Assembly: GCF_000350225.1 (NCBI RefSeq)
Contig: NW_005178795.1
Coordinates: 194,948 to 258,947 of the forward strand
DNA: 64,000 bases
Direction of reading: 5' to 3'
From: Chondrus crispus
Lineage: Eukaryota > Rhodophyta > Florideophyceae > Gigartinales > Gigartinaceae
The notes beneath the pieces are model-generated. The model was not told the DNA's origin and searched no databases. It worked only from the letters and a program-made list of their open reading frames with translations. Shown one piece after another: positions 43,276 through 52,735 of this stretch. The position numbers and the translations under genes are program-made. Position 1 is the stretch's first letter. Each line of letters begins with the position of its first letter.

Positions 43276-46080
43276 TCAACTCCTGACCGCATCCCGGGCT
43301 ACCCAGTCGAAAATCGCGCAGTTGTATCCTTGAGACTCCAGGTTTTTGCAAGTGTGATCTCCTTGTATTTGCTCGGGGCATGCCCAATTGTTGCTAAAGT
43401 CATCCACATATTGCGGTACTTGGCACCTCAAGATAGCAAATATGTTCTCCTCTGTGCCCATGAGACCTTCTTGTAACGTTGCCGTCAATACAGCGTCATA
43501 CATCGCTGCTATGTACTCAATTACAAATGCCGACCCTCCGAATATTCCACCACGTCCAATCTTCAGCAACTGTCTGGTGTCAGGGTTCTTGATATTACAG
43601 TACTCGTTGAACGCCTTATACTCAAATCCGTGTATCTCGGACGCCGGCGTATAGTCAAATGTTGTAAGGAGGAATTTGTTGAACATGTGTGCGCGAATAA
43701 TATGATCGTTTTTGGGAGTCATAAGTTCGGGATTCATGCAGTTGTGTTTGGCGTCCAAAAACACAAAGTGAGTCGTGTTGAAGTAGTTCTTGGTTGCAGC
43801 ATCACGAACCATGTATATCTTTGACATGACCAGTGGGTTGTAATCCTCCAAACCAGCCTGCGGAGAGTTCGCCAACCATGACGCACGCTCCAGCCACTCC
43901 TTTGACGTTCTTAAAGTTTGCACACGGTCATAGTTGTCAGGACCAAGCCATTTTGAACGCAATTCCTTCCTGTTCGTGATGACAAACTCCGTAGTTCTCT
44001 TGGAATCTTCACTCATCGTCTTCGTTAACTCATCAGCGATCTGTTGAGATGTGTACACGACTTTAGGGTAAACATGAAGCAACCATTTCGCCGTCGCATC
44101 CAGGTACATTTGGAACTCTCTCCTGAATTGATAGGAATCCGCAGCGAGACCGTCGCGGCCTAGATCGAGTAGTGAGGTGACCAGAGTTATGTTCATTTCG
44201 TGAGGCTGCAAAGGTGGGGCTCGAATCATTGCCGTCTCTACGGTATTATGCAGCCTGGTGACTTCTGTGCGCCAATCAACCGCCTGTTTCGGAGTCTTAG
44301 ATTCAGGTCCATGCTGCTTCCATTCGTCGTCTGTCAAGCTCCGGTGAGCCTTCAAGTACGGTTGGTAACGTTCGTTGATCAAATGCCGCTGCTCGTTCAA
44401 GCCACCCGTGAATGCTTCCTTGATGTGGTATTTTCGAACAAAGTCGACTGGATATCTCTGCATCATCGGTGGAGGAATCGGTGAGGTCGGGTCGAAGTGC
44501 ACGCCTCCCAACTTTTTGAAACTCGTTTCGTTCCTCAAGTAGGCGTCTCTAATTTCCTTCATGTCTTGCGTAAGACGATAGAAAGCGTACCAAAACGTAT
44601 TGAAATGCTGATGCTCTGACTCCGCATGGCGAAACAAGCCAGTACCGACTGCAACGGTAAAGTTCTTATCGGTCCAAGCGTAAGAGCGCCAGTTTGTGTA
44701 ATACTCAAAATCGAGGAACGGAGAGGTCTTGCCGTGTTTGTCAAATTCGATCTTGTACTCTTTCCTGTACCTCTCGCCAACCTCATCCATAAACCATTTC
44801 TTCTTGAACACAGCGGGGTTATTAGTCCACTGGCAGTATACAGAAGACGAACAATATATATCGACTTCTTCAACCTTGCGCTCGGCGCCGCCGCATCTAC
44901 GCATGATCCCCTCCCCAGGGTACATCGTCGTAGGATCCTTCTGCCAGTGATGTACAAAGCAGAGCAAGTTCTTCTGCTGCGTCATTATAGAGCTTTCGCG
45001 ACCCTCATGCATAATTAGAGCGTGTAACGGCACCCCCGGATTGTAGCGATGTCTATGCCTCACCAGATCCGCAATCCCTGATCCTACGATTACCTTGGAA
45101 TCATCTAGGCGTGACTCCATAACGGGCTGCTCCTCAATGAGTTCCCAATCCTTTTCCATGAGGAGAACATAGTCGTGCCTGGTGAGCTCGATCATCTTTG
45201 TGATGGCCAACCCAAGAGGCATGTTCTCCTTCGACACATGTATGCTGCGCTTCTCCTCCGGAATGCGGTCAGAAAAGTCGGGAATTTTTGTCACGAAGTC
45301 GCTCTCGCTCTTGACACCGTTCAAAAAGAACAGCACCTCATCTGCATAATCAATTAATCCCCTGTCAAGCCACGATTTGAGCGCATACTTGAGCGAATCA
45401 TACTCATTATGAAACAGCACGACAACAGACATTTTCTCCCCCGCATAATGCTTCCGCTCCGAGTCCATCGCAAGCGACCCAACCTCCGGCGGCACCGGTC
45501 TCCTCTGCGTTACACCATCCGGCACGAAGACCGGGAGCCGCCACTCAGCGCTCACTGGCTTCGGCGCAATCTCGCCATGATCGGGGACATCCGCGTCATC
45601 TTCCTCAGCTGCGCGCGCATGCGGATCCTCAACGACTTTCTCGCCCTGGATCACCGACACGTTCCCCCCTCCCATGCGTTCCACGCCCACCTGCGAGGTG
45701 CTCTTAGCCGTAGCTTGATGGCTCTGGTGCAGATGCGTGATGTCCATGACGCCGACCTTGACGTCCTCGACGCCCGCCTTAAGCCGCGACAGGCTCTTCG
45801 GGTAGAGATTCCTGAAGACGAGGGCGGCGGCGGCCAGGACGGCAACGAACAATGCGAGCAGCACAATACTCGCCGTTGTGCGCTTCGCCCGTCGGATGCG
45901 CAGCGCGGACAGTAGGGAGTTGAGCCACTTACGACTGCGCGCCGTGGAGAAGGAGCGGGATCGGGTGGAGCGCGGCTTGTCGTCGGGATCGGAGGTGAGC
46001 GCGGCGCCCGCGCGGGAGAAGCGCGGCTGCATGCCGGCCGAAGAGATGGAGGCGGGGGGCAGGTCGCCCTTGCCCGGCAT
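43276..46080 (-). CDS. Type II membrane protein, putative glycosyltransferase
   Basis: Uninterrupted 934-codon frame from ATG 46080. Residues 1-67 are Ser/Arg-rich and cytosolic in character. Residues 68-89 (TASIVLLALFVAVLAAAALVF) form one transmembrane segment, so the bulk would face the Golgi lumen. A GT-A-like region follows: KMSVVVLFHNEYDSLKYALK resembles a family 2 N-terminus, and YVLLMEKDWELIEE carries an acidic EKD patch in the position of a DXD motif. The C-terminal third is rich in Trp, Tyr and acidic residues with no family recognised. No intron is needed. A role in wall or glycoprotein glycan synthesis is inferred. Confidence 0.8.
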   Translation of the reverse strand: MPGKGDLPPASISSAGMQPRFSRAGAALTSDPDDKPRSTRSRSFSTARSRKWLNSLLSALRIRRAKRTTASIVLLALFVAVLAAAALVFRNLYPKSLSRLKAGVEDVKVGVMDITHLHQSHQATAKSTSQVGVERMGGGNVSVIQGEKVVEDPHARAAEEDDADVPDHGEIAPKPVSAEWRLPVFVPDGVTQRRPVPPEVGSLAMDSERKHYAGEKMSVVVLFHNEYDSLKYALKSWLDRGLIDYADEVLFFLNGVKSESDFVTKIPDFSDRIPEEKRSIHVSKENMPLGLAITKMIELTRHDYVLLMEKDWELIEEQPVMESRLDDSKVIVGSGIADLVRHRHRYNPGVPLHALIMHEGRESSIMTQQKNLLCFVHHWQKDPTTMYPGEGIMRRCGGAERKVEEVDIYCSSSVYCQWTNNPAVFKKKWFMDEVGERYRKEYKIEFDKHGKTSPFLDFEYYTNWRSYAWTDKNFTVAVGTGLFRHAESEHQHFNTFWYAFYRLTQDMKEIRDAYLRNETSFKKLGGVHFDPTSPIPPPMMQRYPVDFVRKYHIKEAFTGGLNEQRHLINERYQPYLKAHRSLTDDEWKQHGPESKTPKQAVDWRTEVTRLHNTVETAMIRAPPLQPHEMNITLVTSLLDLGRDGLAADSYQFRREFQMYLDATAKWLLHVYPKVVYTSQQIADELTKTMSEDSKRTTEFVITNRKELRSKWLGPDNYDRVQTLRTSKEWLERASWLANSPQAGLEDYNPLVMSKIYMVRDAATKNYFNTTHFVFLDAKHNCMNPELMTPKNDHIIRAHMFNKFLLTTFDYTPASEIHGFEYKAFNEYCNIKNPDTRQLLKIGRGGIFGGSAFVIEYIAAMYDAVLTATLQEGLMGTEENIFAILRCQVPQYVDDFSNNWACPEQIQGDHTCKNLESQGYNCAIFDWVARDAVRS

Positions 46081-46296
46081 GGTGGATGGGAGAAAGAGGG
46101 CGGAGGAGGTGTGGGGCGGGGACTGGGAGTTGATTGAGAACGGACGAGGGCGGCGAGAAGAAGTTGGGGAAAACGAGACGGGCGGTACAGTAGTAACAGT
46201 AAGGTTGATGGGAGTTGATTGAGAACGGACGAGGGCGGCGAGAAGAAGTTGGGGAAAACGAGACGGGCGGTACAGTAATAACAGTAAGGTTGATGA
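46081..46296 (-). promoter_or_regulatory. Upstream region with 85-bp tandem duplication
   Basis: Two near-identical copies of an 85-bp unit (about 46127-46211 and 46212-46296; TTGATTGAGAACGGACGAGG...) lie directly upstream of the glycosyltransferase start. They include CTACTGTACCG-type sequence and may be part of its promoter or 5' UTR. Confidence 0.6.
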
Positions 46297-46966
46297 GGAG
46301 GGACCGGATGCTGATAGTAGGGCCCAGCTGTAGATTGGTCAGTTTTGATTAGTGTGCCATGGAAGGGCCAATCAGGGGCATGCGCGGGAGGCAGGGGCAC
46401 AGGAGGACTGTAAGCAGCGGTGTGTAGAAAAGAGATCACAACCTCAGACGCCCAATTAGATCTGTGTCTGGAGGCGGAGTCCGCGATGCGGACACAGCAA
46501 TGTGACACTGGACTTACAGTGAGACGTGAATGGAAGCCCTCTATTGGTCTGAAAGCCCGTCGGATCTGGCGCGGGCGTGGAGAGGCGACTGTATGAGAAG
46601 ATCTTTGTGATTGGTGAAAAAAGCTTTGTCGTCCGTTTCCTGGTCCGTTTCCTGGTCCGCAGCCTTCGATAAGGGGGGTTGTGAAGTACTGCAATAAATT
46701 TAAGGCTTCTGCACAGTGCACTACTTGTGTGCAGTGTAATACATGCTGTGTACAGCGCGAGGCATACTGTACGGTAAGCTGTTGTGTAGTACAGTACAGG
46801 GGGGGTACCGTTCTCAAGGGCTTGGTTTGGGACACTTTCGATCACCCCAAAAATATAGACTTTCAGAAATTTATTCCATGCTTTTGAAGAAAAAATATCC
46901 ACGCTGCAGACGGCCACTTTGTCGAGGTGCTTAATTTGGGACACCCTCGACAAGAAAAACTTCACG
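46297..46966. other. Spacer and 3' end of pogo element
   Basis: No gene. Two related units, TTTGGGACACTTTCGA near 46830 and TTTGGGACACCCTCGA near 46936, and GTACAGGGGGGGTACC near 46797 may be terminal repeats of the adjoining pogo-type element. Confidence 0.4.
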
Positions 46967-48202
46967 TTAACGTGGAAGAGAAAGTCCTACGAGTGCTGAA
47001 GCAGCTTCGTCGCGCAAGGCACCGCCCTTGGGCGTGACCTTGCGTGGAGGTTGTCCTTCCAATGTGCTGTACCATCTGGCTACGGGCGAATCTTCGCAAA
47101 TCGAAGAAAATCGATCCTCACGCACAAATGTCGGGTTCACTGCGCAACCGACTCCACAATTCTCTTTTTCAATGCCCTCAGGATGTCCCACCTGTTTCTT
47201 GTTTCGAACTGTAAGTCTGTTTCCTCCCCCGCTAGCCTTTTTGGCTTTCCATTGCTCAAACTCTTCGAGCAAATGTTTTACGGTCAAATGTTTCGCCTCT
47301 TTGCCACCTACAAGAGCCCAATTGGGCAAAGGTGACGTCGTTTGAGTTCTCGTGGGACCACTATGTTCCTTCAAAACAGTATTAGTGAAATATTTCGATG
47401 TGGTCAGCAAGGAAATTTCAGGAAGTTCTCTCGACGGTGAAAAAGATTTGTCACAAATCTCCCGAACGCGTCTGAGAAGCCGTCCATCTGCCTCTCTCCT
47501 CTTCATTTGATGCAACTGCTGCAGGCCAAATGTATCGGACCGAGGAGAGTGACCGCAGAACGTATCAAATGGCGTGCCAGGGCCTTTTTCTTTATTCTGC
47601 GCAGCAGAAACAAACCTGTAGTCCACAAGTCATCATCCAGCAGTGACGAAGGATTTCTCAATTACTGGTTTTGTTATGGCTTTGTGTCCCGCTGCTGCTA
47701 GTTTTAGTTTGAAGGCAACATTGGCAAACCCAGTATGGCAATTCGACAGCAATTCATCGCGTGCAGCTCGAATGGATTGCTGAAATACACGGTTGATTGC
47801 CTGGTCACAGGGCTGCAAGAAATGACTAGTGTTTGCAGGAAGGCGAACGATTTCGACGTTGTTTTCTGCACCATACTGCAGCCATTCTAGACTGTTACGG
47901 GACGCATGCCCGTCCAAGATAAGCACAACTTTTTTTTCGGGGCAAACATGCTTGCGAATGAACTTTGTCCCGTGCTCCAGTGCATCTTTGATGATTTCAC
48001 CATCAATTGAGTCATTTGGAGTCACAGATATTCGAGTGGAGGGCGGGCACCAATCCGTTTTCGTGAGCCAGTTCAATGACCCATCCAGACATGGGACGTC
48101 TTTTTCCTGGAAAGGCTCCGACCACCTTGACATTACTTTTTTCCCAGAGGCAATTAAAAATAAAGGAGCAAGGAGGCCTGATGCCGAAGCAGCTATGCCG
48201 GC
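46967..48202 (-). pseudogene. pogo-like (DDE_1) transposase, N-terminally truncated at the gypsy LTR
   Basis: Minus frame starting at the LTR edge (48202): SGLLAPLFLIASGKKVMSRW, then KVVLILDGHASRNSLEWL (second catalytic Asp) and LPANTSHFLQPCDQAIN, typical DDE_1 motifs. TGA TGA at about 47630-47635 interrupts a frame that continues without shift to 46967 (LLEEFEQWKAKKASGGGN). The helix-turn-helix N-terminus is missing; the sequence on the far side of the gypsy element is not its continuation. Confidence 0.8.
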
Positions 48203-48810
48203 TGTGGTACAACGACCGATCCGCGGTCGGTGTACAGTAGGAGCGGCCGCGCGCAGCGGGCACGGGGCACCGTGGCCCACGTGTAATACGTATGATTACC
48301 GAACGGGCGCAGCAAGTGACAGGTGTACGCTTGGGTACACGTGTAGTGTAAGGAACCGTGTGGGGATAATGCGCGCGCAGTGTAAGGCAAGCGCGTAGTG
48401 TGAGGATCCGTGCGGTGGTGTAATGACGGCGCTAGATTTTCAATCGCGTACAGTACCTGGTCCACAGTAAGTGACAGGTACTGTATTGGACAGGTGTCCC
48501 GGGCGTCCCTCTGAGGGGTTAAGACCTGGACACCGTCCTCGCAGTAAACACGGGGGGCAGACTTGCCCCCCTCCCTTTCGCGCCTACGTACTGCCGTTTC
48601 GGTATTCTCTCGCGCGTTGGCTTCTAACCCGTTACCGGTCGTCTCCGATCTAGCACCTCGGAACGACTGCGCGTAACCGGCCAGTGTGCCACTCCCTTTT
48701 CGCAAGTCCGACCGTTCGGTAACCGCGCGCCCCGCGTCTCGCGTCGCGAGCTCCCTCGGCTCATCCTCCGAGCCTCTCGCCCGCTAGGGTTTGAGGAGAG
48801 TTGTACCACA
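48203..48810 (+). repeat. 5' LTR of the gypsy element
   Basis: Starts TGTGGTACAACGACCG, ends GAGTTGTACCACA. Contains CACGTG-type palindromes near 48279 and 48339 and a GTACAGTACCTGG...CAGGTACTGTA inverted pair near 48450-48486. Confidence 0.95.
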
Positions 48811-48813
48811 TTT

Positions 48814-48831
48814 TGGTACTCTTGTGGAGGG
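48814..48831 (+). other. Primer-binding site of the gypsy element
   Basis: TGGTACTCTTGTGGAGGG begins three bases after the LTR, with the TGG expected to pair with a tRNA CCA end. The tRNA identity is not determined. Confidence 0.6.
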
Positions 48832-48939
48832 GTACAACTCTCGAGGTAGAGCCGCGCGCCTTGACGCCCGCTCTGCGCAGAACCGTACGGACGGAAAAGG
48901 TTGAGAAATCACCGCGTCGATCGCGAAGCGTATTCGACG

Positions 48940-51426
48940 ATGAACCGACCGGATCAAGGGGCAGACTCCGCCTCCGGGCGTCTGAGCACCCGCAGTGGCA
49001 GTGGCGCGCCGCGCCCCCGGGTGGAGAACCCGGAAGCCCTGCTGCGACCGCCACCGCGACCGGGCCGCACGCGAGCGTCCGCATCGGATGTTACGCCGGC
49101 CGGGTCGGCAGGCACTGAGAATCGCGTCCAATGGATGGTCGACGCGATTCAGCCGCGCATCCAGGCCTGGGTCGAGGAGTTCCTCGCTACGGAACTCCCC
49201 CAGGTAGCGCGCGTATGCCTCGACCGAACGGTGCCTGCGCTCGTGGACGCGCACGTACGCAGCGCGATACCACCGCTTTTGGACGAACTTCTACCCGCTC
49301 AAGTCCAATGCGAGGTGGTGACCGCGCTCACCACTGTGGATGAAGAATCCCCGTCCGGTACGGCTCTAAAGGGAGCGATCAGCTCCGCCGTGGCCAATCG
49401 TCTGGCCACGACCTTCGCCGGAGCAGGAGTCGACGCACGCGAGCAGCGCGACTCGACCGCTCCGGACCCTACGCTAACGCACGCTGAACCGATCGGCGCC
49501 GCACCCGGGATCGGTACAATGGCCCCTCACCCGGAGGGTAAGACCATTTACCTCCCACCAATTTATGGTGCTACAGGAGGGCCCACAGAAAATGGCCCTC
49601 CCGTACTCGCCGATACGGCTGGTCCCCGCGGGACAGAAAACCGCCTGGGGCGCTTCGCGACAGAAAAGCGACAGCCGTATCGGTCGAGCAGAAGAAGCGC
49701 ACCCGGCGCTCAAGGTTACACCTCGGAGGGTACAGAAAACCCCTCCGAGGAAGAAGACACAAGACGTCGCCACAGGGCGACGCGCAAGAACCGCGACGGA
49801 CGCTACGCGCGATACCGCGATGCCGGAGGGGTCGGTTACCCCTCCGATGATAACCGCGACGGACGCTATACGCGATACCGCGATGCCGGAGGAGGTGGAT
49901 ACCCCTCCGATGACGAGGACACCGAGTCGGACGGATCGCGCAGAAGCGACCGCAGAGGCCGCAATGCGCGCGACCGACGTCGGTTCCGGCGAGAAGACTC
50001 CGATCCGGAGGGCTACAGTAGCCCCGGCGGAGAAGGAGACCGCCATCGCAGTGGCAGGGACCGCCGGTCTGCCCCGAGGCGGGATCCGAAACGGTTGCCG
50101 GTGATCAGGCCGCTGAACGACCTGTTCACCAAGGCCGTCGACTACCGCACGTATAGGCTGGAAAATCGCAGCGCGCGCTACGACGCGAGTACCGCGCGGC
50201 GAGTTAACCGATATCGGAAGAAGTTGGACGTCCAGCTGAAAACCCACACATTCGGTGGTCAAGATCCAATCGCGGTGCTAGGATTCCTCGCGCGCTTCAA
50301 GATGGCCTGCGACCACAATGGGGTCAGCGAAGGCGCGGCCGTGTGGTGTTTCCAGTTCTATTTGACTGGGCAGGCTCACGCCTTGCTCCAGTCCAGGCTA
50401 CACGGGAACACCATGGCGGTCGATGCGGAGCAGCGCGATATGCTCGAAACCTACGCGGAAGTTATTAACTTTTTATTGCGCACGTACGCGACCGACGAAG
50501 TTATTTCCGAAGCGGTCGGTGATGTCACCTCCTTCCGTCAGAGCTCTAATATGACGGAGGAGGTGTACAGTAACCAGTTGTGGGACAAGGCGTTGCGCTG
50601 CGGAACCGTATTTTCGGACAGGCGCCTGAAGTCCCTTTTTGTTGAGGGACTTCTGCCAGCGACGTGCGCGCAGGTGCGGAATTATCTCGCGACGCATCCG
50701 GGCGTGGACTACCAAGCTGTGGCACGCTACGCGCAAGCGATAGGCGAGACGCACCGCTCGGCTCGAAGACAGGCGACCTCCTTCGCGTCGCCTCAAGCAC
50801 CGTCCGACTCGGTGAGAAGATTCACGCGCAACGCGCGGACAAGGCCCGTGCTGTCGGTCGAGTCCCTGTCTGAACTCCCGACAGCACGCGGAACCGAAAC
50901 GGAGGAGATACTGGCGGTGACGGACCAGTCGGCGACGCCGAGCTCGCTTAGCTCGCCGCCGACTAGCTACCATCCGTCACCTGCCTCGTCCCCGGCGGGC
51001 GCGCCGATGGCGCCCGCCCAACACGGTAACGCGCGCGCACATCCGTACGGAAGGCCAGTACAGAACCAGCGGGTCCGGTTCTTCAACCAAGGATTACCTG
51101 GACCCCCGCCGTGTCGGTTCTGTCTGGACCTGACCCACCGACAGGAGCAATGTCCTGTGGTGGCGGACAGCGCGCTGCGTTCGAAGCTTTTGCAGGCCCG
51201 CGAGGCCAATTACCAAAAGCTTCGGATCCGTCAAGGTCTCCGCCCGGGTTCGCCGTTCGAGCGCCAACCGCCGACCGCGTGGCGAAATTCGCGTGCGCAG
51301 GCTCCCACGGGCATCAACGTGGTCGAGCCGCGCGAGGCCGTCCAATCGGAAGAACCCGCGCTACCGCTGACGGACGAGGGGCCCGAGGACCTTGGGTTGA
51401 CGGGGGAAGCCGGGGAGGACGCGTAG
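48940..51426 (+). CDS. Gypsy gag
   Basis: 828 codons from the first ATG (48940, MNRPDQGADSAS). The first half is Arg/Gly/Asp-rich with imperfect repeats (two copies of a DNRDGRYTRYRDAGG-type unit at 49785-49920). The capsid region includes FGGQDPIAVLGFLARFKMAC and DKALRCGTVFSDRRLKSLF. A zinc knuckle CRFCLDLTHRQEQC (C-x2-C-x4-H-x4-C) lies at residue 725-738. It overlaps the pro-pol frame by roughly 300 bp, with pol at -1, so expression of pol needs a frameshift, as is common for gypsy. The frame is intact. Confidence 0.9.
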   Translation: MNRPDQGADSASGRLSTRSGSGAPRPRVENPEALLRPPPRPGRTRASASDVTPAGSAGTENRVQWMVDAIQPRIQAWVEEFLATELPQVARVCLDRTVPALVDAHVRSAIPPLLDELLPAQVQCEVVTALTTVDEESPSGTALKGAISSAVANRLATTFAGAGVDAREQRDSTAPDPTLTHAEPIGAAPGIGTMAPHPEGKTIYLPPIYGATGGPTENGPPVLADTAGPRGTENRLGRFATEKRQPYRSSRRSAPGAQGYTSEGTENPSEEEDTRRRHRATRKNRDGRYARYRDAGGVGYPSDDNRDGRYTRYRDAGGGGYPSDDEDTESDGSRRSDRRGRNARDRRRFRREDSDPEGYSSPGGEGDRHRSGRDRRSAPRRDPKRLPVIRPLNDLFTKAVDYRTYRLENRSARYDASTARRVNRYRKKLDVQLKTHTFGGQDPIAVLGFLARFKMACDHNGVSEGAAVWCFQFYLTGQAHALLQSRLHGNTMAVDAEQRDMLETYAEVINFLLRTYATDEVISEAVGDVTSFRQSSNMTEEVYSNQLWDKALRCGTVFSDRRLKSLFVEGLLPATCAQVRNYLATHPGVDYQAVARYAQAIGETHRSARRQATSFASPQAPSDSVRRFTRNARTRPVLSVESLSELPTARGTETEEILAVTDQSATPSSLSSPPTSYHPSPASSPAGAPMAPAQHGNARAHPYGRPVQNQRVRFFNQGLPGPPPCRFCLDLTHRQEQCPVVADSALRSKLLQAREANYQKLRIRQGLRPGSPFERQPPTAWRNSRAQAPTGINVVEPREAVQSEEPALPLTDEGPEDLGLTGEAGEDA

Positions 51427-52063
51427 AGGCGTCGACGATCCTCCCCGTGCCAAGCCTCAATAAACAAGGCACCCCGTCGACCGCTTCGGTACGCGCGCCA
51501 TCGCAGAGCCGAGCGGACGAAGCGGCAATTTGCTTCTTCAAGAAGCAAAATTATAAGGTCACCGCAACGGTCGGACAACGACGCGCGATGATGCGCGCCA
51601 TCACGCCGGTTCTAGATTCGGGCGCCGGCCCGAATCTAATCCACCTACGCTGTGTGGCAGAACCGTGGCGCGCTGCCATCCAGTCCGCGCGGAGCCCGCC
51701 GCACATCGACGCTTCGAATAGGTCGATGAAGGCCCTCGGCGAGCTCAAACTGTACGTCCGGATTGGTGAGTTCGTCGCGCGCGTGCCGTTCTTGGTCGTC
51801 ACCAACCTCGCGGTGGACTGTATCCTCGGAACCACGTTCCTGGATCGCCACGTGAAGGCGATCCTGCCACCGCAGAGGAAGGTGCTGTTCCATCATGCGC
51901 CGTCCGTAGCGCTGACGGGAGTCACACCCTCGAGGCACGACCGCAACATGGCCTCGAGGGGACCGTCGCAGCAGCTCCCGCAGGAGGAAAATTCGGCCGA
52001 CCGGAAGCGCGCGCAGTTCCCGACGAACGTACCGTCACGGAAAATTCGCGTGGTCAAGGGGGT
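51111..52063 (+). CDS. Gypsy protease (start of pro-pol)
   Basis: In the -1 frame relative to gag. TPVLDSGAGPNLIH (Asp at about 51615) is the retropepsin active site, and DCILGTTFLDRHVKAI the second conserved block. The frame continues into RT once the nested solo LTR and one GGGGT copy are removed: the codons join as KIRVVKG-VTIPPMTQ. True N-terminus depends on the frameshift site in the gag overlap, which I cannot fix. In this copy the frame ends in the solo LTR at 52073, so the pro-pol fusion is broken. Confidence 0.88.
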
Positions 52064-52730
52064 TGTAGTATAACGACGGACGCGCGCGCGGGGAGATTAT
52101 TAACAGTGCGGCCGTGCACGGTGGACACGTGGGCGGGTGTGCCCACGTGTAGGGAGCGCGCGCGTGCCGAGCGGTCGTAATCTGGCGTACGTGTACAGTA
52201 GTGCACGTGTCGGCCAAGCGGTAGTCTACCAGTATGACGCGTGTACGCTAGCACACGTGGCATCCGTGCGGTAGTCTGTAAGCAGCGCGTGTGTACAGTA
52301 GTACACACGTGTAGCTGCAGCGTCCGCGCGGTAATTAGGAATTGAGGCGCTAGTTTTTTAATGGCGTACAGTACCTGGTACGCACTAGGCGGCAGGTACT
52401 GTATACTGGGACAGGTGTCCGAGGCGTCCCTCTGAGGGGTTAAGACCTGACACCCGTCCCCACCAGTAAACTGGGGCAAGCTCGCCCCCGTCCCTTTTGC
52501 GCCTACGTACGTCCGTTTCGGTTGTCCGCCGCGCGCGCTGGCTTCTAACCCGTTACCGGTCGCTCCCGTTTACGCACCACGGGGCGACTGCGCGTAACCG
52601 GCCAGTGAGCCACTCCCTTTTCGCGAGCTCGTCCGCTCGGTTCTATTAGCGCGTCGCGTCCACGCCGCGTGCTCCCTCGCTCAAGCCTCCGCCTCTCACC
52701 CAACCCAGGGCGGAGAGGTTTTATCCCACA
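52064..52730 (+). mobile_element. Solo gypsy-type LTR nested in pro-pol
   Basis: 667 bp, TGTAGTATAACGAC ... TTTTATCCCACA, flanked by GGGGT duplications (52059-52063, 52731-52735).It is a diverged relative of the host element's own LTR (shared CGTCCCTCTGAGGGGTTAAG, CTTCTAACCCGTTACCGGTC) and of the fragment at 14289-14616. It contains several CACGTG and GTACAGTAG units at 52110-52320. Confidence 0.92.
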
Positions 52731-52735
52731 GGGGT

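Noticed and set aside
49474-50262. 262-codon minus-strand ORF opposite gag
   Set aside because: It is open only because gag codons in this Arg/Gly/Asp-repeat region rarely create minus-strand stops; low complexity and no motif.
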